Assembly (NCBI GenBank): GCA_023630585.1
Contig: CM042539.1
Coordinates: 29,723,255-29,787,254, forward strand
DNA length: 64,000 nt
Direction of reading: 5' to 3'
DNA from: Cranoglanis bouderius
Lineage: Eukaryota; Chordata; Actinopteri; Siluriformes; Cranoglanididae
Below the pieces are notes generated by a model that ran no database searches, was not told where the DNA came from, and saw only the letters and a list, made by a program, of their open reading frames with translations. This document shows positions 36,727-48,838 of the stretch, piece after piece. A program made the position numbers and the translations under genes. Numbering within the stretch: position 1 is the stretch's first letter; each line of letters opens with the position of its first letter.

Positions 36727-37160
36727 AGTGAATGTTTGCACCTTTTGTAATAGTTGTGTACGAGTCCCTCGGTTGACCTAAATGTGAAAAGATGGATCTC
36801 AACATCATATAGCTACTGTTGGAAAGTGGTCAAATATGCAGAAGATGCTGGAAAAGCAGAGAATGTTCAGGACCTGGAGGATTTTTCTGAAGAACAGCGG
36901 GCAGTTTAACTGTTCAGGACAAACAAGGGACTCATGAACAACCATCACAAAACATAAAAACAGTTGTCGATCATCCAGGTAACAACACACAGTATTAACA
37001 ACCACATACAAGCGTATGTAAACTTTTGAACTGGTTCATTTGTGTTAATTCAGTTATTATTGTGTCTTTTGGTCTATATGTAAACAGCTAAAATGCCATT
37101 TTATTTAGATTTTACAGATTCTGCAAGGCGTACGTAAACTTATGATGTCAACTGTACAGT
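36644..37160 (+). repeat. DNA-transposon-derived repeat, copy 2
   Basis: The segment carries the same blocks as 35138-35400 and extends to CTTATGATGTCAACTGTACA, a typical outer end of this fish repeat. It is non-coding; a short internal ORF on the minus strand is not similar to a known protein. Confidence 0.6.
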
Positions 37161-37199
37161 AAATGAAGGATAAATAGAAATAACAGAAGAGTACCATCC

Positions 37200-37625
37200 A
37201 GGGTGTGTTCCCACATCACTCCCAGTATTCCCTGGACAGACTCACTGAAGATGAAGGAAAAGTAACGCAGGATGTTGGACATTTTGCTCTGAATCACCGA
37301 CCAGACTTTCAACAAAGAGCTCTCATTTCTCCATCCACTGCGAAGAGGTCAAAGGTCACGGGTCGCATAATTACCTTTGTGTACTTGCACAAAGCAGGGC
37401 TTTTTGCGCCAGAGATAGGCTTGATTATTGCTTTGACCTTTTTTTTAAAATGTGCCTTTGTCCGTGTCCCGGCCACAGAACAGGTCAGAGTGGTGTATTG
37501 TGACGAGAGCAGTGTAGCTCGCCAGGTTTATCTCCTCAGGTAGCTTGTTTCAGTGACCCGTGACCTCCTGAGGCCACACACGCTCGCACACTGTCAATGA
37601 CTCCTCGGTGCCATCAATCTGTCAG
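37200..37625. promoter_or_regulatory. candidate conserved noncoding block around the DR1
   Basis: The block is of balanced base composition and free of recognised repeats, unlike its flanks. It includes the DR1, TTTGTGTACTTGCACAAAG (near palindrome) and GATTATTGCTTTGACC. The call rests on appearance only. Confidence 0.25.
37345..37357 (+). promoter_or_regulatory. perfect DR1 nuclear-receptor motif
   Basis: AGGTCA-A-AGGTCA is a consensus direct repeat with one-base spacing, the type bound by RXR heterodimers, HNF4 or COUP-TF. It lies in a complex, non-repetitive block (37200-37620). A further TTTGACCTTT occurs at about 37430. Function is not shown. Confidence 0.4.
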
Positions 37626-38527
37626 TCCCTGGTCAGGAAGAAGCATTCAGCTATCTTTTGGCAAGATACAGGATACAGTCTCTCACACACTGTTCCCCCT
37701 CCCAAACGGACAAGGGGATGTTCCAGGTGATTGGGTTTCCTAATCTGGGTCCAATCCTTTGTGCACTGAAGCTCATTTCAAGTGTCATATTGTTCAGACG
37801 CAACCGAATGGCAAAGTTCTTCGAAGAATTACAAGTTTCCTTCCGCAAAGACTGCTCGAACATAAAGGGTATCCTACGACGCTCATGAAGTCGTAATCCA
37901 GCAGCTCAGAGGAAGCTCAATCGAGTTGATGGGTTCATTTAGCGTCTACCATCTCTCGCTCTCTCTGTCTCTCCCTCTCTCTCTCTCTTTCTCTATCTCT
38001 CTCTCTCTATGTCTGCATGTGTGTGGACTAAGAGGCTCAAGCTGTGCAAATGTGAAAGAGCAGCCCCAGGGTTCAGCTCCATCACAATCCCATATTTAGG
38101 GCCTGCTTAAGGATCCCTCGTATGAAGAGGATCCAGCTGTCAGTTCTTTTCAGAGCTATTCACTGCATCCATGTAGGCAAGAGCAAATGTGTGTTTTTTC
38201 TATGTTAGTATCTTAGGTAGCTTGTGCATAAATAACACTAGGGGCAATTTCTACAAAACCTTAAAAAAAAAAGAAAAAAAACATTTCAACCGATCACTAT
38301 GAGTGCACTGAGAAACGACGTTATAGATAGTTTTGGAAACATCCTTTTTACAGCTTCTTCCATTAAAAAAAAAAAAAGAGTTCCCATCCACATGAACAGC
38401 TTTTTCGAAAATATCTTCTTGCAAATGAATACACGAAAACGTACTGTATGTGTACACCATTCCAGTGGTAGTATCTCATAAACTGTTTTATACCATAACA
38501 CTGTTGAACTCTTGAATAAAAACATTC

Positions 38528-38665
38528 ATTTTCTATAAGCCCAGCTCTAACAGTAGTTCCAGCTGCAACATAAATGACAGGTTTATATTAATGCACTCGC
38601 TCAACTACGTTATTGTTTCTATAGTAACAGCTCATTCACAGGGACTTGTTATGGCAGATGCTCCA
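38528..38665. repeat. miniature-element family fragment
   Basis: AGTAGTTCCAGCTGCAACAT and TTATATTAATGCACTCGC match the family interior. A SINE follows directly at 38668, and a further family segment with GGAGTCTCCAGTGTCAGCG occurs at 39127-39310, so the SINE and the (TA)n tract appear to interrupt the copy. Confidence 0.55.
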
Positions 38666-38667
38666 CA

Positions 38668-38981
38668 ATTTCCATCCATCCATACCTCTTATCCTACACA
38701 GGGGAGCCCAGGGAACTCGGAGCACAAGGCAGGGGACACCTTGGACGGGGTGCCAACTCATTGCAGGCCGCAATCGCACACACATTCAGACTATTTGGAA
38801 ATGGTAATCAGTTTACAACACATGGCTTTGGATTGAAGGAGGAAACCGGAGTACTCAGAGGAAACCCCCGAAGCATGGGGAGAACATGCTAACTCAGCCA
38901 CACAGGGCATAGGCAGGATTCAAACCCCCAACGCTGGAGGTGCGAGGCAAACATGCTAATCACTAAGCCACCGTATCCCCC
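38668..38981 (-). mobile_element. tRNA-derived SINE, reverse orientation
   Basis: It is the same family as 46484-46792. On the minus strand the head has GGTGGCTTAGTGATTAGCA and GGGGGTTTGAATCCTGCC. The tail is CCATCCATCC on the plus strand. It interrupts a miniature-element copy. Confidence 0.8.
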
Positions 38982-39019
38982 TATACCAAGGCTAATAATA
39001 AACAAAAAAAAGTGTTGTA

Positions 39020-39033
39020 TATATATATATACA

Positions 39034-39085
<52 letters not shown>
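39020..39085 (+). repeat. (TA)n microsatellite
   Basis: An interrupted TA tract of about 65 bp. Confidence 0.95.
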
Positions 39086-39088
<3 letters not shown>

Positions 39089-39104
39089 ACTTTGTGGATG
39101 TAAT

Positions 39105-39310
39105 ATGGTGAATCTTATTGTTAAGAGATGTTTGTGGAGTCTCCAGTCTTCAGTAAGGAGTCTCCAGTGTCAGCGATTCAGAAACTTTGGTAAGTTTCCA
39201 CCATGGGTCGTTAGGACACAGGACTTTGCATGGCAAGCTGTGATTTTTGCCCATGCAAAAAAAATGCAGGAAGGAATTTCCATAACATTAAATGTAACTA
39301 TAAACGGTTA
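39105..39310. repeat. miniature-element family fragment, continuation
   Basis: GGAGTCTCCAGTC occurs twice about 30 bases apart, followed by a TTTCCACCATGGG segment similar to 6790-6805 and a TAACATTAAATGTAACTATA block. Confidence 0.5.
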
Positions 39311-42300
39311 AAAAGTGCGAGCGTTAAGAGCATGCATATTAAGCAGTAGAGAAAACAAAATGCAGAAAAACGCCAACATGGCCAAGAGTTTTCAGAACAA
39401 AAGTGACAAACACATGGATTCCTATGTGTATAATTATAATGAGGTACCACTACTCCTTAAAGTTACACTTGAATACAAAGTGTTCACCTGGGTCTTATCC
39501 AAAATCTCCCCAAACATGTTATCAAATAAGAAATTACAGAGCAACAACCTGTAAAGTTACAACCTGTTAAGTCTTAGCACATTCATACCACACAAATAAT
39601 GCAGTGGGCATACAAACGTTGATGCTGTGACTGAGGGTCTTCAAAAACATACAATTTTTCTGTCCACAGTGAAAACAAGTCTAAAAATTCCTCCACCTTG
39701 GACAACATTTTTGAAAAGCTTTGGTCTAAGTGACCCAAAATGCCATTTTTTGAAAAATATCTGTCTATATGTGGATGGGGCCAAGGACAGGGAGTTGTCA
39801 AGATCTTATAAAACCTCTGCTTTAAAACTCCTGTCAGGTCCGAAAGCTTTTCATATGTTATGGGTGAGCGACTTTCTGTGGGTTGTGAGTACATCCACGA
39901 GAGAGTGCAAATGTGTGCTTCCACATATGCCTTTGAGTGTGTGTCTAGATATCCTTGGCAGTCCTTGAGGAAATAACCATGTGTGACAGTAGGGTTAACC
40001 TTGAGAAACCTCCCCTACTTCCCTTTTATCCTCAATAGCAGGCAAAGAAATAGGTAATCTAATCCTGCTATGAGCTCATTGAGTTGTCAAAATCTCAAAA
40101 GAATCCCCCGAAAATATCTAAACCTTACGTCCGAGAGCCCCTCAGCTTTTGTGTCCACCCGTGGCTGGGGTTGCTGTGGGAACACCTAAAGATATCCGTG
40201 AGAGGTATTTAAATGAGAATGGCATCCTCGAAAGTGGATGAGGGGATCTTTTTTCCCTTCAATCCCTCACTTCTTGCTCTGATTTAGCTGGTCAGCACGC
40301 ATTTGGGTACGGATGACTGCATGAAAAAAGGCACCCCACCGTCACCCCATGTATCAGTGCCTCAGAAGATTAGCAGATTCTTTTGCTAGGACTAATCTGG
40401 GGATGGAAAAGGGACAATACCTTCCCAGAGACAGAGTGGAAAAAATAGGAAGGGAGGAGAAGAACAGCTTCAGTTCTAGCCTTCCTATTCATCCTGAGCA
40501 GTTCCGTCTCGTTTTGCCCAGCCCCCAGAATTGTAGGAGAATAAATTCAGATCACAAACAAGAAACGCGGGCTAACAATTGCATACTCATATGAAATTGC
40601 GCAAGGTATGAAAATATGCAAATGGTTAAGGGTAAGGTTAGGGTAAGGCAATGGCTTTGGGAAGTCGTAGCTTTTACTTCATTTCTATGAAATCTAATGA
40701 TGGTTTTGCTTTTACAAATTTCATGTATGACTGGGTTCAAGGGGAGGTTATAAGTAAAAGACTTCAAATGTACCTCACTGAATGAGAATTCAGGCAAAAT
40801 GAAAATTCTGGAACCAAAATAACAGCAAGAAATTAATTTTTATTACACACTTTGTGAATACCCTGCGTGGAAGAACTAGCCCAAAGAAAAGCGTACTTTG
40901 CATGTGGAATTGCTTGTATACCACAATAACTGGGATGTGGAAATGCATCTTTTAGGACTATGGTTATAGCCCAATCGTGTTTGTTTACCATTCACATTAC
41001 ATCTTGTATGCTTGGCATATAGGAACAGCAGTTGTTTTAAGAAAACATTTAGGTATTTAATTGCTTGACGATATAGAATTGGATGGCTCCCACCTCCCTA
41101 TATCTTTAAAAAACCTGGCCCTTGTTCTATCTCTGTTGACTGTTTCTCTAGCACCAACTGGAAGGCTACAGTCAGTATAGCCAGATGATGTGATGTGGGT
41201 CTTCCACCTTTATTGGGCAAACCACTGTTTGGTGGTCAGTGGTAAAACACTGTAGTAACGGTAAGTGACTGCATATTTTCAAATGCAATGCTGCTATGCC
41301 TCAGCAGTTGTGATGAATTATGTGCATCATGGTGATGCCCTGATCTGGCAAGAAACATTTTAGTGCTTGCATAGCTGCATCAACGAAGCAGATGCTATAA
41401 CCTTCACAACTGTATCCATCTGCTGTTGTGGTTTCTGAAATTCAGTTTCCTGGGAATCCTGTGATGGCTAAATATGTTTACAAGTGACTCCGTCTATTTG
41501 AGTGAATTGATCACTGCCATGCAATGAGTTCAAAAAGTCCTGTTCATTCAATCTTGCAGTGCGCCAAAGACGTGTCCAGGTACTAGTGGCAGGTGGCACA
41601 GTAGGTTCTTGCAATGGTGTTTGAGGAGCAACTGTGCCTCCATGTTTGAGATACAACCCACACTTACCACATTCTCTACCACTGCAGCCAGCATGCCTGT
41701 TCTTTTATCAGGTCATACCTTAAAAGTGCTTTTGAACACACCTAAGAATTCTTAAATTGAATTGATACATTGTGGAATAGCCCAATCATGTTCTTTGCCA
41801 ACTGTATTAGAAAATAGTTCAGACATTTGGAAGATCAGTTTGGAAGTTTTGCTAAAGCAGCTTTAATACCAACCTCCAGCACATTCACTGCCCTCCTGCA
41901 TTATGCTCTGATCATCCACAGGCATACATCATACATCCACAGGCATACATCAGGCTCTGGCTCCATATGCAAGGCAGCTGTACCGAGTTACTCCATGTTC
42001 TGTACTTCATCACACTGTTGTTTTGTTGCTATCAGATCTTGCATTTGGTTCCTGCCTGCTGCTATTCCTTCTACTTTGTGTTTCCAGTGCAGTAAAGGTG
42101 CTCACTCTTGCCTTTGCATGGACTGAGCAGTCGAGCTTTCTGCCTATTTCTGCCCCTGCTGCAACCTTGTAGCAAAGGAGCTTACCTTTTTTCTTCCTAG
42201 AGGCTCAGAAATATTTCCATAGCCACCAAGCTTCACATATTGCTATCAGCATTCTGTTGCATTATCAGCATTAAGCCAACTGCTATAATTGCTTGTGAAA

Positions 42301-43635
42301 AAAAAATGTTCCTAAACAATTTAGCCAATAATCATGTTCATCATCAGGTTCCATCAGTGTCTGGCAGAACAAACAGCTTGCCATTGTGCCTTAAATACAA
42401 GAAGTTGGGAGGTACAATGATTCACAACAATTTATGAAATAGTAATATTATGAAATTAGTCAGACCATGTGTCTATTTTACCAACACAGGCAAAGATGGC
42501 AAGAATAGTAACACCAAGGTGTGTGGCAGTGCACTCTCATTTGACAGTGCAGGATTAACATTAACAAAATTAGGATTAGTAGGGTATATTTAGCATCTTT
42601 ATATCCTTAACTCCTTGGCAAGATGAGAACTGGAAAGAGGATGAATGTGACATAGCAGGGTACTTTTACAGGCTACCCACATGGGGTCACGGTCACGGGG
42701 TGATGACTTTGCTATTTGTACTTGGCAAGTACAGTAAATAAGCACCCAAGAATGCTCCAGTAGTTCTGGAAACCATCATGATAGGCTGGAGCATAAGATA
42801 GAACAATAAGAAAAGAATGAAATAGAAAACTTTATAACAAACAGTGTTTGTTCATCTGTGAGACTTACAATATTATAATCTTTTCATAATATTTAAAAAA
42901 AAGTCTGAGGTTTTTCTGTCACATTTTCAGCAGTTTCTCTCAAATGGTGGATGAAATTTCATTACATTCATAATTTTGTTCTACTTCAGAAGGATTCCGC
43001 TGTGGATAATGGTATTCCTAACCACTTTGATATCTTTTTATTTCCTCTTCCAGCACTGTAGAAAGTCAAAAATTTGCTCATGGCAAACTGCTTGAGAGTT
43101 TGAACCTGTTTGAACCTGCCTTGAATAAGATTTGAGTTTTCTTTTTTAGATACCTTAATGAGACACAATAAATAAATAGGACTGCTTATTTGAGCTCAGT
43201 TGCTCTAATTAAGGCTGTCTTGTAATAGGAAAACACAGTTAAATGAGTATGTTAACAAGTAACATTAGACTGTTTATGCATATGTGTTTGGACATCCTGC
43301 TGCTTGGAATACCTCAATAAAATTCGCTTAAAATATTTTTGGAACACTTGAGCTTATTAAACACCGGCCTTGCAATGTTTCTCCGTGTCCGGTTCCATCA
43401 GCATCAAACTATGAGTCTGGACAGAGGGAGAGAGAGGGAGAAAGAAAGACAGAATTGGAGCCAGGACGTCATAACAAAGCAGGCCGAGTGAATGCACACT
43501 GTGTCTAACGTGGTTAAAGGGATCAGATCTTCAAAGCTGCCGTCCTCACACCCAGAAGGCAGTGTTTCAGCCTCACAGTGGTCAAACCCAGCGTCATATG
43601 GTGCAGCTGTCTGTGTGTGTATGTTTCGCTGCCAC

Positions 43636-43637
<2 letters not shown>
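39311..43637. other. no gene recognised; unassigned, partly repeat-like
   Basis: There are no clear element ends. At 41920-41952 a CATACATCCACAGG-type word is tandemly duplicated. Segment 39590-39960 has words reminiscent of fish hAT-like repeats but no TIR pair was found. ORFs on both strands (up to 113 codons) are not recognised. Confidence 0.5.

Positions 43638-43684
<47 letters not shown>
43638..43684 (+). repeat. (TG)n microsatellite
   Basis: About 23 TG units. Confidence 0.97.
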
Positions 43685-43687
<3 letters not shown>

Positions 43688-43848
43688 GGATGGCATGCAA
43701 AGGAGCCACTTCTCAGTGGGTATCAAGTTCGTTTTGGCTATGGAGCTTGGAGACTCATTTGCTTTTGTTCATGGCTCATTGGCAAATGGGGTGGATTTGG
43801 ATACTTGACGACGCATTATTAGGGTCATCTTTACAGCATGGCTGCACC

Positions 43849-43852
<4 letters not shown>

Positions 43853-43937
<85 letters not shown>

Positions 43938-43940
43938 TTT
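43853..43940 (+). repeat. (TA)n microsatellite plus poly-T
   Basis: About 38 TA units then T11. Together with the (TG)n at 43638 this makes a repeat pair 170 bp apart. Confidence 0.97.
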
Positions 43941-44130
43941 GTATTTTTTCCTGCCGTCTTCAGACAAAAAATGAAACTATCTCCTTCATGATAATTACAA
44001 TGCCGTCTCGGCCATATCCTGAACCATATGGCCGCGTTAGGCATCCAACAATCTGTTCAGACTTCCACTGATGTTTTGATCATCTGTCATCCTTCCCAGG
44101 CCTCTGCTTCACTTATTTGTATAAAGATCA

Positions 44131-44393
44131 GGAAGGTGAGAAACTGCACTCTTTCACATGGCCTGTAACATTGGTTCCATGGGGCCCAAGCACTCAAAGT
44201 TGCACTGTTTGGCGCTGATCATTAACTTGCATTCCAGTGGCTACGAAGAATTTTGTAATAAGAACAGGAAGGTGAGAGTCTATTCTCTTTCTCAGGCCTA
44301 AAACATCAGTTCCCAGGGGCCCAAGCACTCAAAGTTTCATTCTTTGGCACAGATCATCAACTTGCATTCCAGAGGCTATGAAGAATGGTCAAG
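44131..44393 (+). repeat. imperfect tandem duplication, 136-bp period
   Basis: GGAAGGTGAG starts at 44131 and again at 44267. Both units contain GGGCCCAAGCACTCAAAGTT, an ATCATYAACTTGCATTCCAG block and GGCTAYGAAGAAT. The units differ by substitutions and small indels. Confidence 0.85.
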
Positions 44394-44699
44394 TCAATTT
44401 TTATAGTCATAATCTTTGCGCCGTCTCAAGCCATTACTCCTCAGAACGATGCTGGGATTGTGTTCTCTCTCACTTCTTTACTGTTTATCTTGTAGGCCTG
44501 ATGTGGAATCCACATCAGTCGCTTTGCATAAAAGCATCTGCCACATGACTATCACATGCTTCATGTCGATGAAAAAAATACGCAGGACAACATAAAGTGT
44601 AAATCATCCAGAAAAAAATATTTTTAAAAAGTCAGCATGTGAAATATTAGGCATTAGTTAAAAGTTATGGTAGACATGGCTACTACGTTCCCCATTGTA

Positions 44700-45085
44700 A
44701 CAATGCATGCATGGCGGTATTTGTTTACGTTGCCATGTGTCGTCTGTTCTCTTTTCATCCTCTCTCTGCCCCGTCCTGTAATCGGATTGTTGCCCTATTG
44801 TGTTCACCTGTTCTGTGTTTATCCTTGATTAGTTTGTCTATTTAGACCCTGTTGTGTCATAGTAAGTCTTAGTATGTTTTATTGTGCATTTTTAAGTCTG
44901 AGCTGTGTTTCTGAATTTTGTATTTCTTTACACTTCCTGGTTTTAAACCTTGCATGTTTTTCCCATGTTGTGTTTATGGATTATCCTTTAATGTTGCCTG
45001 TGTTTTCACCTGAACATTGATGGACATTGATTATGATCCTTGGATCGTCCTAAACAAAGCCTTTTGTTACTTGTTTAAGAGCTCT
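44700..45085 (+). repeat. LTR-like repeat fragment
   Basis: CTGTAATCGGATTGTTGCCC, TTGTGTTCACCTGTTCTGTG and a TTTAGACCCTGTTG segment are shared in order with 55965-56270. A short related piece with TTGTGTTCACCTGTTCTC lies at about 24020-24090. Confidence 0.3.
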
Positions 45086-45529
45086 TATTCTGTTTAAGTT
45101 CCGTTATAATATAGAATGGAGACATCAGAACAATTTCAACCCAGTTTTAATTAGCAAAAGGTGCAATCTGTTCTGTCATCTGTTTTACTTGTTAGCAATA
45201 TATATATTTTTATATATAAGAATAAAATATGTGTGTATATTTGGCATGCCTCTCACCACATTCTCTTTTACATTTATTTTTTTTTTATTTTGTATTAGTC
45301 ATACTTGACAGAAGTGCTGTTCTGAATACAATGGATTTTGCAAAAGTGCTGATATTGCTAACAAGAAAATCCTAGCAGGGAAAGAGGGGGAAAAAACAGA
45401 AATTCACTACAAAAACCCTGGCATGTATTGTTGAGTGAGACAACTTTTTCTTTTTTTTTTCAGATATGCGGCAAGCAATAATAAGAAAACAGCAAGGCAA
45501 AAATTCAAATCTGCATTCATATAGTGCAT

Positions 45530-45725
45530 TAGGTTAGACGCTGTGTTGCTTTTAACTGAGTCGGTCCTGACCATGTCATTCCATTAGTCACCACTTATAC
45601 ACACTTAAACACACAGCTGATTAGAGCCAGGGCCTGGACGATTAATGAATACCTACACAATGAATGCAAATAAGCTTCCAGACAAAGTAAACATGAACAA
45701 TCAGGCTGCTTAGCACCAAGATGGT
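45530..45725. promoter_or_regulatory. candidate enhancer-like block with octamer motif
   Basis: The block contains CGATTAATGAATACC (homeodomain-like) and a perfect POU octamer ATGCAAAT at 45664-45671, in repeat-free sequence. The call is an inference from motif content. Confidence 0.25.
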
Positions 45726-46483
45726 AAAGCAATTAAAATTGTTCAGTCATGAAAATATGATTTTGAGTACAAAGTTTGCACTTAAAAGTCTTGGGGGTTT
45801 GGTGACAAGCTCGGTTTCTAGGGACCCAGTCCCCAGTGGGGGTGGTTTGTCAGGTCGGCTAAGTGTCTACACACATAATCACACTGATGGACATACACAC
45901 ATGCTCATACCACACTTCCCCCTCACCAAAAATGTTACGAAGGACTAAAAACTGAACATTCCTGCCCCTGAAACAAAAAACAACCCTCTCCTTCAGAGAA
46001 TTATATCTTATCAGCTGTCAAATTATCAGCAATGCACATGTATCATGATAAGGATTCCACCCCACACCACTAGAGGTCCCCATCACTAACCTACTAACCT
46101 AGGTTAATTAACTCACCTGATTCCCATCACTTCCTCATATAGGGACACTATATAAACACTTTTCACGAAGTCTTGCCATCTTTATCATCTGTAAATCTGG
46201 GATTTTTGATCTTTCAAATATCAGCCTGTTCATCATGTCTGCAAACAGCAAACAGTGATCATAGAGCTTACTCATTTTTCATTGTAAATGGTCATATTTA
46301 TTATTTGTGTTGCTGTCTTTTAGTAGAAATGGAATGAGATTTTTCAAGGTAATGAGATTTAAAAATGCTAGACCGTTACTCATGGTTGAGATACAGTACA
46401 TGCAAAATAGAAATATAGTTCAATTTAGGAAAATAGGTGTTTTTTAGAAAAAGAAATTAGTATAGTACAATAATAGTTTTCTT

Positions 46484-46792
46484 GCACGCTGGCTTAGAGA
46501 TTAACATGTTTGCCTCGCACCTCTGGGGTTGGGGGTTCGAATCCTATCTCCGCCAGGTGTGCGCGGAGTTTGCATGTTCTCCCCATGCTTTGGGGGTTTC
46601 CTCTGGGTACTCCAATTTCCTCCCCCAGTCCAAAGACATGTGTTGTTGGCTGATTATTTGGCATTTCCAAATTGTCCGTGGTGTGTGAATGTGTGTGATT
46701 GTGCCCTGCAATTGGTTGACACCAATTGGTCACCCCCGCGACCCTGCATAGGATAAAGTGGTATAGAAAATGGATGGATGGATGGATGGAAG
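46484..46792 (+). mobile_element. tRNA-derived SINE, near full length
   Basis: The head has GCTGGCTTAGAGATTAACA (A-box-like) and GGGGTTCGAATCC (B box). The body has TTTGCATGTTCTCCCCATGC, CCAGTCCAAAGACATG and CTGCAATTGGTTGACAC. The tail is (GGAT)n at about 46770-46790. The layout is that of a common fish SINE transcribed by RNA polymerase III. Confidence 0.8.
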
Positions 46793-47829
46793 AGCTTTCC
46801 CAGGCCACCACACATGCTGTATATACTAAATAAATATCATCAATAAAACTTAAATGGACAAATTCTATATACTTTGCAGTTAAAGTCACTCTCATTACAA
46901 TTCCTATGAATGTTACATGAGATTAGGTTGCAGCATTTTAAAATTCATACAAGAAACTGATATGAAAGGTTACAAGCAGTTAAGGTGAGCCTGAGGGCTG
47001 GAGTTAGCAGTTTTATGAGAGCTTTATTTGTCATTAAATCAACAAAATTGCTTTCATTTAACATAATTTTTGCACGAGATTAAAAATTGAACGCACCGCT
47101 TCTATGTTTTATCTGTTGGAAATTTCCATTACATGAAGTCATGTACCATATGGTCTTAATTGACGATTTGGTAAAGATTTAGATAGACAATGAATTCTTT
47201 CCAACTGCATACCAGTGATTGCTCTATAAACAAGAACTTTGGGTAGTCCCAAAAAAAAAAAAAAAAAAAAAAGAAGTAGTCTGAATCTTCTGCTAGCTCT
47301 TTTTTTGGTCTACTTCCTTCTCTGTTTCTGCATCTCTTTCCTCTCTGCATTCTGTCACCCTCCTCTTTTTTTACGTTTCCCAGTCTGTTTTTCGTCACCT
47401 CCCTCCCCCCCCCCATATGTTGCTCTGGTTTGTGTCACGGTGTGCCGGTTCGTGTCGTCAGAAGGTATGATTTTACCTCAGCGAGAATGAGCGGAGTAAT
47501 TGAGCTGGACAGAGAGAGAGACAGGGAGAAAAGGGGGACCCAGAAACGCCTGTAATCTATTAGTTTTGGCTGTAGTTGGTGGATTCTGGCTTTTGTGAGC
47601 TTAAGCAAATAGTACATGTACTTGCTGTTGTTCCTTCATTCATCTTTCTTTTTATTTTCATGGTACTCATCAAACAAGAAGAGAATCTAGCTATCTAACT
47701 AGCATGCTAGTTTGGTAGCTGTGGGTAGCTGTAGCAAACAAGCTGGACAACATGCTACAGTATTTTTATTTTTTATTTTTTTCAACTGTATTTTTGGAAA
47801 ATGACATTTGATGTTATTAAGTGTAAATT

Positions 47830-48060
47830 ACACTGTAGATCTGGTATCTTCTTCACTACCTAGCTAGCTTGTTAGTACATGGAGTTATTAAGATAAAGTT
47901 CATCTGTTAATGAATGAAGCGTCATACGTATACATACTTTTAACCTTTTATAATGTAGTCACGTTTAATGATGTGGAGTATCTGGAAAACAAGTTTGTTA
48001 TCACTTACGTTATAGCAGCTATAAACAGTCGTTCTCTCAAAAAAAAAAAAAAACTATTTT
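47830..48060. repeat. miniature-element family copy, partial
   Basis: The segment has GTTATCACTTACGTTATAGC followed by CAGTCGTTCTCTC, homologous to 19725-19770 and inverted to 6905-6950. Confidence 0.5.
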
Positions 48061-48385
48061 TTTCCCCTCTCAACCAGAAAGTTGTCTCTCGTGAAGACTT
48101 TCTATTGGAGTTGTTACTGGATCTCATCATTCACGAAGATTATAAGGCAGCAGTTCAGTCCTTCCATGTTCGGAAATTTACTTTCTTCATCTTCTCCTTG
48201 CTTGCAGTCGGATCTACAAAGCTTTCCAGTCACCCAGATCATTTTGAAATGTTTAGTAGTAGTAAGTCATGGCAACTGGAAGCGTGTTATATTGGAGTGG
48301 ACTTGCTGAAACCACCACACACTAGCGTGTGCTGATTGACCTCAGCATGTTAGGAACGCAAGGTCGCTTGTGTGAGTGCGGCTTT

Positions 48386-48390
<5 letters not shown>

Positions 48391-48441
<51 letters not shown>
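48391..48441 (+). repeat. compound (TC)n-(CA)n microsatellite
   Basis: About 17 TC units and then about 8 CA units. Confidence 0.96.
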
Positions 48442-48549
48442 GATGGTGGCGATTAAGGCAAGTAATGGATCGGAGAGATGGATAAGCCAGAAAGAGACAT
48501 AAGCAAATTTCAGCCTAGTCTTTTTTTTTTTCTTTCTGTGTATTATACA

Positions 48550-48822
48550 GCAGAGTTGTTGAATTCTCAAATCTGGTTGGTCAGCAGGTGTTGCTGCTGT
48601 AAGATAAGTGATAACAGGAGCTGACTTATTTATTTATTTATTTATTTTATGACGTCGTTCATTAATAAATAAACAACGCTTAGTTTTGACAAGTTGTTGC
48701 GGGATAAGAAGACAACTTTAAGACATGCTGTTATTGGAAAAGAATCAACTTCAGAGTGGTCGTTGATTCATTTCCTATTTTTTATTCTTTTCTTATTAAA
48801 GATAACAGTATATAGGAGCCTT
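48550..48822. repeat. miniature-element family copy with LINE inserted at its edge
   Basis: The copy starts with TTGTTGAATTCTCAAATCTG and contains AAGACATGCTGTTATTGG and AAAAGAATCAACTTCAG. The LINE target duplication begins at 48823. Confidence 0.55.
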
Positions 48823-48838
48823 GGCCTTTCTACTTATA

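Larger units (their letters stand above)
45086..48390. other. no gene seen
   Basis: The region holds the SINE at 46484, the miniature-element copy at 47830 and the CNE-like block at 45530. The remainder is AT-rich spacer. Confidence 0.65.

Noticed and set aside
41468..42440. Possible piggyBac or hAT transposase remnant
   Set aside because: No motif, terminal repeats or consistent frame could be found on either strand, so no class is claimed.
43492..43974. 160-codon plus-strand ORF
   Set aside because: Much of it is a translation of (TG)n and (TA)n microsatellites (CVCV and YIYI runs).
46540..46560. Possible tRNA gene from the GGTTCGAATCC box
   Set aside because: The sequence does not fold as a full tRNA and continues into a SINE body with a GGAT tail.
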